From positions 1 through 42,602 of IMG/VR virus record IMGVR_UViG_3300036046_000013: DNA of 42,602 nucleotides; one strand, 5' to 3'. Each line of letters starts with the position of its first letter. The first letter of the stretch is position 1. Positions 22,624 through 32,404 of this stretch are shown piece by piece. The DNA is from a virus. Both the position numbers and the translations under genes were made by a program. The notes under the pieces were generated by a model. That model did not search any database. It was given only the letters and a program-made list of their open reading frames with translations, and had not been told where the DNA came from.

Positions 22624-23124
22624 ATGACGACATACGCCGAATTTTTCTTAAAGTCGAAATCAAGCATTGTTCAACTTGAAACGCTTGAAATTTCGCATCC
22701 GAATTTTACAAAAACGTATCGTATTGTTAGAAATGCGGTCGAAGGCGTTACGCTTATTCTTGAAAACGGCAGTTCGGCGACGTTTGATTATTACCCGCTT
22801 CAAATCGAAAACGCAGGGGTTCGCGACGATTTAGACCAGTCGATTAAAATAAACCTTGGCGATTTGGGCGAAGTATTGCCGAAAGAACTTGACGAAGTTT
22901 CTTCGAATAACGGTTTCGGAATTAAACCGATTGTTATTTATAGAACTTATCGTTCTGACGATTTAACGCGACCGTTGTTCGGGCCGGTAACTCTTGAAGT
23001 TTCGACATTTGCTTTCAATCGAGAAGGTTCTGCGTTTGAAGCTAAAGCCCCTTCGCTGAATATTAACAAAACTGGCGAAATTTATTCGCTTGACCGTTTT
23101 CCAATGTTGCGGGGTTTTCTATGA
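22624..23124 (+). CDS. Tail tip protein, DUF1833 family, 166 aa
   Basis: The order of elements matches DUF1833 proteins found between tape measure and NlpC/P60 genes in siphophages: an N-terminal YAEFFLKSKSSIVQLETLEISHP-type stretch, then VRNAVEGVTLILENG, a LQIENAGVRDDLDQSIKI-type strand, and the late VTLEVSTFAFNREGSAFEAKAP-type region. It is thought to be a tip component near lambda gpL in position. The stop overlaps the next start. Confidence 0.82.
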   Translation: MTTYAEFFLKSKSSIVQLETLEISHPNFTKTYRIVRNAVEGVTLILENGSSATFDYYPLQIENAGVRDDLDQSIKINLGDLGEVLPKELDEVSSNNGFGIKPIVIYRTYRSDDLTRPLFGPVTLEVSTFAFNREGSAFEAKAPSLNINKTGEIYSLDRFPMLRGFL

Positions 23125-24140
23125 GTAATTCAGTTTTCGACGTAGCGTTAGAAAAACGTTTCGCGGATTCGCCGGAAATTGCAACAATTGACGTTACTTC
23201 CGGGGATACGCTTTTAATTCGCGATTCTGCAACCGGCGCGGTTATGCGAATGCCTTTTTCGACGCTTTCCGCTGCTATTTCCTTAGCGTTCGCGTCGTCT
23301 TTTGCGTCGCTAGTTGATGGCAAAGTTCCGGCTTCGCAATTGCCGTCATTTGTCGATGATGTTCTAGAATATGCAAATTTGGCCGCATTTCCCGCAACTG
23401 GCGAAAGCGGTAAAATTTACGTCGCAATTGATACGAACAAAACTTATCGTTGGTCGGGTTCGGCTTATGTCGAAATTTCGCAATCGTTGGCGTTGGGCGA
23501 AACTTCTTCAACAGCTTATCGCGGCGACCGTGGAAAAACAGCATACGACCATTCACAAGCAACAGGCAACCCGCACGGAACGACAAAAAGCGACGTTGGT
23601 TTATCAAGCGTAACTAACGACGCACAATTAAAAATTGCGTCGAATCTTTCCGATTTGAACAATGCCGTAACGGCCCGTTCAAATTTAGGCGTTCCGGCTT
23701 CGGCTTCGCCAGTAATGACGGGGCGCGAAACGCTTTCCGTCGATACTAAAGATATTTGGTATCGTAAAGTTTTTCGTCTGGCTGTTTCAACTTGGACGAC
23801 AATAGCAACTTTCAATCCCTCGGGCGGCGCAAATGAATATTTATCCGGATTTATTGAAGTTCGGGCAAGCGGTTATCTTGTTTCAAATTCGAACAGCGGC
23901 GCGAATTATGCGCGTTGGTATTACAACGTTATAAACGGCGTTGTTACTGTTTCGCAAGTTGGAACCGATGTAAGCGCCGGAACTTTCCCGCCGAAAATAA
24001 GGCTTGTCGAAGATACCGGAACAATAAAAGTTCAAGTCGAATCGAACAATACAACGTATAATCAATATATAACCGCATTCGTTCAAGCTTTTTTAATAAG
24101 CGGCTTTATAAATGCAACGTCTTGGACAATAACGGATTGA
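23121..24140 (+). CDS. Short tail fibre-like protein inserted in the tip module, 339 aa
   Basis: The N-terminal 60 residues hold a capsid- or tail-attachment-like start. Residues about 80-125 hold a GSAYVEISQSL segment, and about 145-165 hold GNPHGTTKSDVGLSSVTN. The motif NPHGTT..DVGL..V.N recurs in many tail fibres, where it precedes trimeric stalks. The C-terminal 140 residues are a beta-rich domain that probably binds the host or another fibre. The gene sits between DUF1833 and NlpC/P60 genes, which are normally adjacent. It overlaps DUF1833 by four bases. Confidence 0.75.
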   Translation: MSNSVFDVALEKRFADSPEIATIDVTSGDTLLIRDSATGAVMRMPFSTLSAAISLAFASSFASLVDGKVPASQLPSFVDDVLEYANLAAFPATGESGKIYVAIDTNKTYRWSGSAYVEISQSLALGETSSTAYRGDRGKTAYDHSQATGNPHGTTKSDVGLSSVTNDAQLKIASNLSDLNNAVTARSNLGVPASASPVMTGRETLSVDTKDIWYRKVFRLAVSTWTTIATFNPSGGANEYLSGFIEVRASGYLVSNSNSGANYARWYYNVINGVVTVSQVGTDVSAGTFPPKIRLVEDTGTIKVQVESNNTTYNQYITAFVQAFLISGFINATSWTITD

Positions 24141-24142
24141 TT

Positions 24143-24493
24143 ATGTCGATTGACGAATTTTTTAAAAAGAAATACAATCGCGAAACGTACAATTGCGCGC
24201 ATTTTGCTTCGGAAGTCTGGCAGCATTTGACCGGCGAAAGCATAGCCCACAAGTTAGCGGGCCTTCTGGAACCGCCCAAAACGCGGCATGTGCGTTTTGA
24301 CCTACGGCGGCAATTCGTGCGGCTGGAAGCCCCGGAATCGCCTTGTCTGGCGCTTATGCAACGCCGGGGAAGCGCCCCCCATGTGGGCATCTTTCTTCGC
24401 GGGCGCGTTTTGCATATTCACGAAATGGGCGTAGAATTTCAACCGATTGACGTTGCTTCGCGCGGCTTCGAAAGAATAGGGTTTTACAAATGA
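24143..24493 (+). CDS. NlpC/P60-like tail tip peptidase (probable), 116 aa
   Basis: YNCAHFASEVW (about 14-24) carries the Cys of a papain-like NlpC/P60 or C40 active site (C..F...VW), and APHVGIFLRGRVLHI (about 85-99) supplies the His. Such proteins sit before J-like genes (lambda K) and are thought to cut peptidoglycan or to help assemble the tip. The middle (24240-24390) uses CGG, CTG and GTG codons much more than neighbouring genes. The ATG at 24143 lies two bases after the upstream stop. Confidence 0.75.
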   Translation: MSIDEFFKKKYNRETYNCAHFASEVWQHLTGESIAHKLAGLLEPPKTRHVRFDLRRQFVRLEAPESPCLALMQRRGSAPHVGIFLRGRVLHIHEMGVEFQPIDVASRGFERIGFYK

Positions 24494-27393
24494 AAAAAGT
24501 AACGTTGGCTTTAAATCCGCTTGACCCCGAAACTTGGACGACGCACGAAGTTTCGGATATTCGCGATTTTCTTATGCAACAGTTCGAAGAATGGCCTTCG
24601 ACTGCGCGAATTTATAACGAACAGGTTTCAACCGCAACCGACGTGACGCCTATCAACGAAGGCGATATTAAACGTTTGGGCGAACTAGACGGGCCTTTTT
24701 ACGTCGTTGTATATCCAGCCGACCCGGTAACAATCATTGTCGCAATTGTTGCCGTTGTCGTTGTCGCGGCTGTTGTTATGGCAGCGCAACAGCCGCCAAC
24801 GCCGACGCTTCGCAATACGCAAAACCAATCGCCGAATAACGAACTTTCGGAACGCAGCAATAAGCCGCGCCCGAACGCACGAATTCCCGATATTTACGGA
24901 ACCGTTCGTTCTACGCCCGACCTTATCGCAGTTCCTTACAAAATCTTCGAAAATAACGAAGAAGTCGAATATTCTTATATGTGCATCGGGCGCGGCGAAT
25001 ACGACGTTCCGACGCTTGGCGTTCGCGATGATACCACGCGCGCAATTGATATTGCCGGAACATCGGTCGAAATTTATTCGCCTTTCACTTCGCCGAATTC
25101 TGGCGACGCGCCGCAACTTAGAATCGGAACCGCAATCAATACGCCAATTTTGAACGTCGTTCGTTCGAATTCGGTAAATGGTCAAGTATTGCGCGCACCG
25201 AACGACCAAAACTTGCGCGGCAATTCGAACATTCGTTTTTCTGCGCCAAACGAAATTCAGTTGAACCCCGCTGCGGGTCTTGACTTTACCGACAAGTTCG
25301 CCGCAGGCGATACGCTTACGGTTGCCGGGGCTGCGGAATATGATAGTTATTTGATCGAAACGCGAAATATTGTTGCCTTCAACAGCGGTTATTTTCGTTT
25401 TGAAATTCCGTCTTCTACGCTGCCTTCCGTTTATTCGGCTGGCAAAGAATGCGTTTTGACCGGCGCGCAGTTTTCACAATACGACGGCGACGGCTTTTAT
25501 TCGGCATCGTATGACCTTTCGGGCATTTACGAAATTGCTTCGGTTGCGCTTGAATCTGAAACAATAACGCCGGAATTCGGCGCACCTTATACGCAATATT
25601 ATTGCCGTATAAATCTAGTTTCCCCCGCTTCGGTAAATCCGAAATGGTCGGAAGCCAACGGCAGCACTTCGACAAGCGCAGGCGTTCGCGTTCGCGTTCC
25701 GAACGGCGCAGAAATTTACAATCTTTCCGGCGTTTATGAAATTCTTTCAGTTTCTGATACCGTTGTAACGCTTTCTAATCCTTCGGTTGTTAATCCTCAA
25801 TGGGGTTCAATTACTGTTACGAATTACATTAGCCCAATTCTTTCAACAACCGGGCCTAAATGGGTCGGGCCTTTCGTTCTTGAAAAAACCGATTTGTCGC
25901 AAGTATTCGCGAACTTCGTTGCATTAAACGGCCTTTACAAAGACGACGGCAAGAATCAACAACGCTTCGACGTTACTTGCGAAATTGAATTAACGCCGCT
26001 TAACGCCGACGATTCAGCGCGCGGCCCGGCTGAAACCTTCCAAGCGACTATCGAAGGTTCCGCGACATATCGTAGCACGCGGGCGGTTACGCTGAAAGCC
26101 AATCCCACATTTATCGGGCGTTGCGCCGTTCGAGCGCGTCGCGTTACGCCTTCCGATTTGGCTTTCGAAGGTTCCGTAGTCGATGAAATCAAATGGCGCG
26201 ACGTTTATTCCGTTTCGCCAGTAACCAAAACGCATTTTGGAAACGTTACAACCGTTCAAGCCGTAACCTATGCTACTTCCGGCGCACTTGCGCTTAAAGA
26301 ACGAAAATTGAACATGCTTGCAACGCGAAAACTTCCGCTTCGCGTAAGCGGTTCGACTTTTACAAGCGAACTTTACCCGACGAACAACGCCGCCGAAATT
26401 ATTTCCGCTGTTTGCCTTGATGCTTATATCGGAAATCGTCAAGCTTCCGAAATCGACTTCGACGCTGTTTATAATGCGGTTGCCGAAGTTGAAGATTACT
26501 TCGGAAGTAGTTTTGCGACTGAATTTTGTTATACGTTTGATTCGAACAATCTTTCGTTTGAAGAAACAGTTAAGTCGATTGCCGACGCCGTATTTTGCAC
26601 GGCATACCGTCGCGGCAATATTATAAAGCTTTCTTTTGAAAAGCAAACCGAAGATTCGACGTTGTTGTTCAATCATCGAAACAAATTGCCGGGTTCAGAA
26701 ACGCGAACCATCCGTTTTGGTAATGAAGGCAATTACGATGGGGTTTCATTTAAATACATCGACCCAAACGACGACGCGCAAGTTACTTATTACATTCCCG
26801 AAGACCTTTCGGCAGTAAATGCAAAAGAAATTGAAAGCTTGGGAATTCGCAATAAGTTTCAAGCGCACATGCACGCTTGGCGCATTTGGAACAAGATTCG
26901 TTTTCAAAACGTAATTACCGAATTCACGGCAACGCAAGAAGCGGATTTGTTGGTAAATAACGACCGAATTTTGGTTGCAGATAATACGCGACCGGATACA
27001 CAAGACGGCGAAGTTATTTCGCAAAATGTTTTAGAACTTGTCGTTTCGCAAAATCTTAATTTTGGCGGTTCGTCTTCTTATACCGCATTTATTCAACTTT
27101 ACGACGGAACAATCGACGCAATACCAGCGGTTGCCGGTTCGTCGCCCCGTAAGTTGGTTTTGTCGCGTGCGCCGCGTTTGCCGCTGGCCCTTGACGATGA
27201 TTTGTACGCCCGAACAACTTTTATTCTTGTGGGCAATGACGAATCGCGCCAAAATGCGTTCTTGGTTAGTGAAAAAGAATCGCAATCTAATTTTACTTCT
27301 GTTGTTCGTGCCGTAAATTACGACGACAGATATTATAGCAACGACAAAGATTTCGTTAATGGTATCATTGACGAAAACGGCAACGTCGTTTAA
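24490..27393 (+). CDS. Tail tip / host specificity protein (J-like) with gpI-like N-terminus, 967 aa
   Basis: A long tip protein after the NlpC/P60 gene, overlapping it in ATGA. Residues about 1-75 plus a hydrophobic segment (about 79-98, almost all Val/Ala/Ile) look like the lambda gpI assembly protein fused to the N-terminus. The NPxARIPDIYGTVR region (about 128-141) and the beta-rich body are of J type. It forms the tip that contacts the receptor. It contains the only GATC of the genome (25353-25356). A second half with Ile/Asn/Asp-rich strands leads to a short C-terminal tail. Confidence 0.82.
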   Translation: MKKVTLALNPLDPETWTTHEVSDIRDFLMQQFEEWPSTARIYNEQVSTATDVTPINEGDIKRLGELDGPFYVVVYPADPVTIIVAIVAVVVVAAVVMAAQQPPTPTLRNTQNQSPNNELSERSNKPRPNARIPDIYGTVRSTPDLIAVPYKIFENNEEVEYSYMCIGRGEYDVPTLGVRDDTTRAIDIAGTSVEIYSPFTSPNSGDAPQLRIGTAINTPILNVVRSNSVNGQVLRAPNDQNLRGNSNIRFSAPNEIQLNPAAGLDFTDKFAAGDTLTVAGAAEYDSYLIETRNIVAFNSGYFRFEIPSSTLPSVYSAGKECVLTGAQFSQYDGDGFYSASYDLSGIYEIASVALESETITPEFGAPYTQYYCRINLVSPASVNPKWSEANGSTSTSAGVRVRVPNGAEIYNLSGVYEILSVSDTVVTLSNPSVVNPQWGSITVTNYISPILSTTGPKWVGPFVLEKTDLSQVFANFVALNGLYKDDGKNQQRFDVTCEIELTPLNADDSARGPAETFQATIEGSATYRSTRAVTLKANPTFIGRCAVRARRVTPSDLAFEGSVVDEIKWRDVYSVSPVTKTHFGNVTTVQAVTYATSGALALKERKLNMLATRKLPLRVSGSTFTSELYPTNNAAEIISAVCLDAYIGNRQASEIDFDAVYNAVAEVEDYFGSSFATEFCYTFDSNNLSFEETVKSIADAVFCTAYRRGNIIKLSFEKQTEDSTLLFNHRNKLPGSETRTIRFGNEGNYDGVSFKYIDPNDDAQVTYYIPEDLSAVNAKEIESLGIRNKFQAHMHAWRIWNKIRFQNVITEFTATQEADLLVNNDRILVADNTRPDTQDGEVISQNVLELVVSQNLNFGGSSSYTAFIQLYDGTIDAIPAVAGSSPRKLVLSRAPRLPLALDDDLYARTTFILVGNDESRQNAFLVSEKESQSNFTSVVRAVNYDDRYYSNDKDFVNGIIDENGNVV

Positions 27394-27409
27394 ACTTGGA
27401 GAAAGCAAA

Positions 27410-30292
27410 ATGTCCCAATTGCCCATTGACGAAGCAATTAATCGTTTCAAGGAAAACGAAGAACGCTTCGATAAGTTCGTCAATGACGAACAAGGTTACA
27501 CTTCTTCCAGCGGTCAAAATGTCGAAAGCGTCCCGGCTTTCCTTGAACGGGTCGAAGGCGAAATTAACGCAACCGGCGCAATCGCAATAACCGAAGCCAA
27601 CAAAACGGCGGCGGCGGCTTCCGCTACGGCGGCGGCGGGGTCGGCTTCGACCGCTTCGACCGGGGCAACCAATGCCACAAGCGCCAAGACGGCGGCGGAG
27701 ACAGCCCGCGACGCCGCGATTGCAGCGGCGGCGGGGGTATCGGCTGGCGGCGTCGTTGGCAAGGCAACCAAGGCGCTTCTAGATGCCGATTTGGCGCATC
27801 CTGCCGATACGGTCGGCTATGTCACCAACGACAGCACGGCGGCGAACAACGGCCTTTATCGCAAAACCGGCGCTTCGGGGGCCGGGTCTTGGGTTGCTTC
27901 GTCTTTCGACCGTGTTGCAGTTGTCGAAGGCCGGACGACAGCCCTTGAAAAAATCCCGTTCTTCAATCCGGGCGTAAATTCGGTTTTGCAAAACGTCGAA
28001 AGCTTGCGGCTTTTTGGCGCAAACATGCAAAAGTTTTATCATGTTTCCAACTTTTTTTATAACGACGTTGGTTCGCGATTTAACTTTGTCGTCGTCGAAT
28101 CTGACGACGCAAACGGAACTAACGCCCGCGAAGTTGCAAAATTTCAAACAGGTTCGGAAGTTTCCAGTTATTCCGGCTTGAAAGAATTTTCGCTTATTTC
28201 GCTGAACAGTTCGGGCATTACCGGAACGCTTGTAATCAACTTTACAACCGCCCCGGCAAATTGGGCCATTTACAGCCAAACTTATTCAACGACCGGAATT
28301 AACGCGCTTGCGTTTGGTTCTTCGACCGCTTCCGACGCTTCTGTTAATTCAAAAATCGACGCGAAGTTTAATGCAAATTCGCTTCTTACTTCCGGTTTGA
28401 AAGTTCCGTTTGTTGATGAAATGACGACGGAACTTTTGCGCAAGTGCGTTAAAGAAATTTGGATGTACGGTTGCGACCCGACGCATGATTACATTATCAA
28501 CGGCTTTTCGGTTGAACAGTTCGCCGGTTTGCCTTTGACGCGCTTTCTTTTCACAATTCACGACCTTACTTCCGGTCTTAATGTTTGCCGTTATTCGTAT
28601 TCGATTGCTTCGGCATCGGAAACAGTTTCGCAATTTGCCGCAATGGTTCCGAAACAAGTTAAATTGTCCGACGCGGCAATTTCCAACAAGTCGAATATTT
28701 ACGCCGTTGCTACGCTTGATTTGTCGCAATACCCGTCGTTTTCGGCAAACGCTTATACAACAATGGTTCAAGCCGGAATCAGTAAAAAGCGCACTTTGTC
28801 CGATGAACAAATTTCGGATTATTTGCAGCGCGATATATGGCATGAACGAATCCCGGTCGGCGCGGGTCAAACTTATACGACGCTTCGGGCCGCTGTTGAA
28901 AGCTTGCACATTTCGCCAGCCGACAAAACTTGCAACCGTTCGCATTACAACAACCAAATTTTGATTGATTTGATTGACGACGGAACTTATAACGCAACGT
29001 TTCTTGAAATTCCTGAATTTGTTTCGGTTCGCGGCAACGGTGTTGATAGAACTATTATCGTTAAAGAAAACAACGATACCGACGCAATGCTTGAAGCCCA
29101 CAAAGAAACAAAGTTTCTTGATTGTACGATTGTTTCGGATACTGGCGACGGCGGTTCTTGGGCCGGTGAATATTGCATTCATTCCGACGACGTAAACCGC
29201 GCAAGCCTCCCGGAAGGCAAACAGCAAAACCGACGCCTTCGGCAATTGTTCAAACGAATGAAGCTTGTTGCCGGTGAAAACCAAAACACTTGGATTTTCG
29301 GTTGCGGCGTTTCTAGCGGCGAAACAATCAAGTTTGAAGACGTTATTGCCGAACATTTGAATCCGAACGCTTCAACGGCGGCGTTTGGTTTTCACAATAC
29401 AGGCCCGACGATTTCGTTTCCAACAATTCCGAACAGCTACAAACCTTTCTTGGTTGAAATGTCCGGTTGCCGTTCGCCGGATAATACGCAATTTGGCGTT
29501 TATTTGCAAACGTTGGAACCTACGGCGGTTGGTCGTCTTGTGTTGAATAATTGCGATTTCAATTTGATTTTTCAAACTATCGCCGGAAGCGGCGAAGTTG
29601 TAACCGACAAAGCAAAAGACCGCTTCGGTTGGGAAATCGGCGGCGTTCATGCCGGGCCGATATTCCAAAGCGACCCCGAAGGTATGATTGTTCTTGCCAC
29701 TACGCCCGGCGCGGCTGTTTCTGGAACAGCGGCGGCGGTTATCTTCGGCGCTGTTGATGAATTGGGCCGGGGTGATTTGTGGGTTAAAACTGGAACGACA
29801 AAAAGCCTTGGCGCGCGTCTTGGTGACTGTTCGACCGTAAATAAAACATTGACAATCGCCGGTCAAAGTCACGTTTTTAATACGAACTTGACGGCGGTTA
29901 GCAATTCAACGATTATTGCTGCAATCAATGCCAGCATTACGAACAATCCGGTTTCCGAAAAAGATATTCAATTGGAAATTTACCCTAATACCGGATTTAC
30001 GCGGCGAATGCTGAATTCAACCGGCGCGACGATTCAGGCGGGGCGATTTGTCAAACGAACCGGCGCAAAAACAATTGCACCGGCCAGCGGCGACGATGAT
30101 ATTTACGGTTTCGTTTATCGCGATATTCTGAACGGAAAAACCGGAAACGTTGTAATCAAACGCAAAATTTATTCCGCTTATCTTTCCGGGGCAACTTCCG
30201 AAGGTAAGTTCGGAATAACAAACGGTCTTGTTGATTACGCCAACGCAACGCGAAAAGGTTTTGTCGCAGGCGGAATAATAAATTTGTATTAA
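27410..30292 (+). CDS. Large tail fibre / possible depolymerase, 960 aa
   Basis: Residues about 60-115 form an Ala-rich coiled coil (AAAASATAAAGSASTASTGA type) as in lambda-like side fibre shafts. About 130-170 read DTVGYVTNDSTAANNGLYRKTG, a small beta unit common to fibres. The middle (about 480-680: GQTYTTLRAAVESL, ILIDLIDDGTYN, VSVRGNGVDRTIIV) looks like the start of a pectin-lyase-type right-handed beta-helix, as in capsule or LPS depolymerases. No catalytic residues can be named. I chose the ATG at 27410 for GGAG ahead of it; an upstream ATG lies in the J-like gene. Confidence 0.8.
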   Translation: MSQLPIDEAINRFKENEERFDKFVNDEQGYTSSSGQNVESVPAFLERVEGEINATGAIAITEANKTAAAASATAAAGSASTASTGATNATSAKTAAETARDAAIAAAAGVSAGGVVGKATKALLDADLAHPADTVGYVTNDSTAANNGLYRKTGASGAGSWVASSFDRVAVVEGRTTALEKIPFFNPGVNSVLQNVESLRLFGANMQKFYHVSNFFYNDVGSRFNFVVVESDDANGTNAREVAKFQTGSEVSSYSGLKEFSLISLNSSGITGTLVINFTTAPANWAIYSQTYSTTGINALAFGSSTASDASVNSKIDAKFNANSLLTSGLKVPFVDEMTTELLRKCVKEIWMYGCDPTHDYIINGFSVEQFAGLPLTRFLFTIHDLTSGLNVCRYSYSIASASETVSQFAAMVPKQVKLSDAAISNKSNIYAVATLDLSQYPSFSANAYTTMVQAGISKKRTLSDEQISDYLQRDIWHERIPVGAGQTYTTLRAAVESLHISPADKTCNRSHYNNQILIDLIDDGTYNATFLEIPEFVSVRGNGVDRTIIVKENNDTDAMLEAHKETKFLDCTIVSDTGDGGSWAGEYCIHSDDVNRASLPEGKQQNRRLRQLFKRMKLVAGENQNTWIFGCGVSSGETIKFEDVIAEHLNPNASTAAFGFHNTGPTISFPTIPNSYKPFLVEMSGCRSPDNTQFGVYLQTLEPTAVGRLVLNNCDFNLIFQTIAGSGEVVTDKAKDRFGWEIGGVHAGPIFQSDPEGMIVLATTPGAAVSGTAAAVIFGAVDELGRGDLWVKTGTTKSLGARLGDCSTVNKTLTIAGQSHVFNTNLTAVSNSTIIAAINASITNNPVSEKDIQLEIYPNTGFTRRMLNSTGATIQAGRFVKRTGAKTIAPASGDDDIYGFVYRDILNGKTGNVVIKRKIYSAYLSGATSEGKFGITNGLVDYANATRKGFVAGGIINLY

Positions 30293-30294
30293 TC

Positions 30295-30319
30295 AAAAGC
30301 CCGCTTCGGCGGGCTTTTT
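30295..30319. terminator. Bidirectional terminator between convergent transcripts
   Basis: AAAGCCCGC and GCGGGCTTT pair around TTCG, with T-runs on both strands (TTTTT on plus, TTTT on minus). It lies between the fibre gene (+) and the polymerase gene (-), which converge here with a 29-base gap. Confidence 0.92.
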
Positions 30320-30321
30320 CT

Positions 30322-32391
30322 TTAGAAGAATAGAGAAGCGGTTTCGGCTTTTCGCAACGCCCCGCAATCGTAAAGCATTTCGATTGCTTCTTTGACATAC
30401 CAATCGTAATTAACATCGCTTGGGAATTCTTCGGGCAAATCCATTAAAGGCCGTGCGCCTTCCGTCTTGCCGACTTTGTTTCCGCTGCCCACATAGGCAA
30501 TATAACCGGCTTCGCCCTTCGGATAATACCAACGAACGACCTTGCCAAGATAAAGGCCGTTCTTTTCGCCGCCGCCTTTAACGTTTTTGACAGATACGAA
30601 ACGGCGAATATCTTTGCAATCGCGAATCGTCTTTTCGACCGGAACGCCGTTCTTTAAATACTGCAAAACAGCGTCTGTGCAAATCAGCGTTTCCGGGTTC
30701 TTTGAAAGAATCGAATTCAAAGCGGAACCGCGTTCGGAATATGTGCCTTTGGTCTTGCATCCTAATTGTTCGTCTAAGAAGCGCGCTTCGGGGTCGCCGC
30801 CGTCTTCCTTGATTGCGATATAGGAATTAACGTCGCGGCTATAAACTGCCTTGTATCGCGTTTCTTCGGTTTTGAAGTTGGTTCGATGTTCCCATTCAGC
30901 AATAATCGCTCTTACTTCGTTATGCCGGTCTTTGTGATACTTCGAAACAATGCCGTCTGTATTGCCAGAAATAACCGAAATGCCCGCTTCTTCTAACATT
31001 TCGATAAGCATAAGCAAAACAAGTTGCCCGGTAATCGTAACTTGCAACATAAGTTGCGGCGCGTAAAGCGTCGAATATTTGTTGCCAAGTTTGCCGAAGC
31101 TTCCGTTAATCGTAATCTTCAAGCTATCGGCAATTGTCTTCCAGCGTTTCGCCCCGGCCTTGTCGCCCGCCTTCTTGGCCTTTGCAGCTTCCGCCTTTGC
31201 ATGAATGCGGGTTTCGACAATCTGGTTATAAACCTGCAAGAATGCTTCGCCCAAGTGTGGCGGGAAAAGCCTTTGATTAAGGATGATGCGCGGATAAAAC
31301 GATTCTACGTCGTTATCCGCGATAATAATTTCATCGGTTGCGAAATGGGCTATTTTCTTTTCGTTCGAATGAAGCCCTCCCATGCCAAGTTTATAAATAC
31401 TGCCGCCGATGCTTACTTTAAGCTTTTCCAGTTCGGGCGGCATGATTGGCGAACCCAAGCCGTCGAGGTAAAAGCGCGCGTCGCGTACCGTCTGCAATAC
31501 GGCTTGAAGCTGCGGCGACCGATACGAAATGAAGTCGGGCACGTTGTAAGCCAAGACCGTATCGGCTTCTAGTGTGGGCTTGCGCGGATAATAGCCTAGA
31601 ACCTTTTGCAGTTCGCTATTAATTACGGCTTCGGCTACTTGGGCATCCGATTTGCTGCGAAGGTCTATGCCGTATTCGTCGGACATTTCCATTCGCAATT
31701 TAAGTTCGGGCGCAAGTTCGTTAAAAAGAAGTTCGGTATTCGCTAAATCGTTGCAGCAATACGGGCGCACTATAGCGGCATCTTCCGCCGTTAAAATGTG
31801 CGATTCTGGAAACGGCAAGTCTTGCATTCGCGCCGCGTGCAAGCGCCCGGCGTAAAGCTTCAATGAAGCCGGGTTAGCCGATACGCCGCCATTTACCGGG
31901 CAGACGTTGAACAAGTCGATATGATTGTAACGCCCGATTTGAATTCGATATTTCTTTTCAATATCAAACGGCGTAACCTTTTTCGTTCCCCAATTCTGCC
32001 CGCTTTTGATGATGAAATCCGACGCTTCTTTAAGGTCGTTGCAGCTTAAACCAGCGGCGGCAAGTTCAACCATTGGAATATCGTAAGTCGAACTATTGAA
32101 GCCCACAAGGCAAAAGCGCCAAAGCATCCAACGAAGCTTCATTGGGTTAAAGTCAAAGTCGGGCGAACGTTCAAAAGCTACAAACTTTCCGTTCGCAAGA
32201 CATTTAAACGCGACGTAGAAAAAATTACGGTAAGTTTCAACGTCAAAGACGAAGACGCTTCCGGCTGGAACCGACATTAGTTCTTCGTCTGTCATAAATT
32301 CAACAGGCCGAAGCGCAAGCCGCATTGCCGACGAAAGCTTGTCGATTTTGCGGTTCGCTTTTGTTACGATAAAGCCGTTCGCGTCTAGCAT
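30322..32391 (-). CDS. DNA polymerase, family B type with 3'-5' exonuclease, 689 aa
   Basis: Exonuclease motifs: FDVET (Asp50, Glu52), FNSSTYD (about 98-104) and Y-x3-D (Tyr211 to Asp215). Polymerase motifs: A is DNDVESFYPRII (about 359-370), B is KITINGSFG (about 425-433), C is GNTDG (about 476-480). In motif C the usual first Asp of DTD is Asn477; the metal-binding second Asp479 is kept. At 689 residues it is compact for the family. It copies the phage genome with the clamp-like protein encoded just upstream. AAGGAAAA precedes the ATG, and a consensus promoter lies in the preceding gene. Confidence 0.9.
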   Translation of the reverse strand: MLDANGFIVTKANRKIDKLSSAMRLALRPVEFMTDEELMSVPAGSVFVFDVETYRNFFYVAFKCLANGKFVAFERSPDFDFNPMKLRWMLWRFCLVGFNSSTYDIPMVELAAAGLSCNDLKEASDFIIKSGQNWGTKKVTPFDIEKKYRIQIGRYNHIDLFNVCPVNGGVSANPASLKLYAGRLHAARMQDLPFPESHILTAEDAAIVRPYCCNDLANTELLFNELAPELKLRMEMSDEYGIDLRSKSDAQVAEAVINSELQKVLGYYPRKPTLEADTVLAYNVPDFISYRSPQLQAVLQTVRDARFYLDGLGSPIMPPELEKLKVSIGGSIYKLGMGGLHSNEKKIAHFATDEIIIADNDVESFYPRIILNQRLFPPHLGEAFLQVYNQIVETRIHAKAEAAKAKKAGDKAGAKRWKTIADSLKITINGSFGKLGNKYSTLYAPQLMLQVTITGQLVLLMLIEMLEEAGISVISGNTDGIVSKYHKDRHNEVRAIIAEWEHRTNFKTEETRYKAVYSRDVNSYIAIKEDGGDPEARFLDEQLGCKTKGTYSERGSALNSILSKNPETLICTDAVLQYLKNGVPVEKTIRDCKDIRRFVSVKNVKGGGEKNGLYLGKVVRWYYPKGEAGYIAYVGSGNKVGKTEGARPLMDLPEEFPSDVNYDWYVKEAIEMLYDCGALRKAETASLFF

Positions 32392-32404
32392 CTTTTATTT
32401 TTCC

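Noticed and set aside
28349-29356. A 335-codon minus-strand frame opposite the tail fibre
   Set aside because: Shadow of the fibre gene, with no start signal and no recognisable domain.
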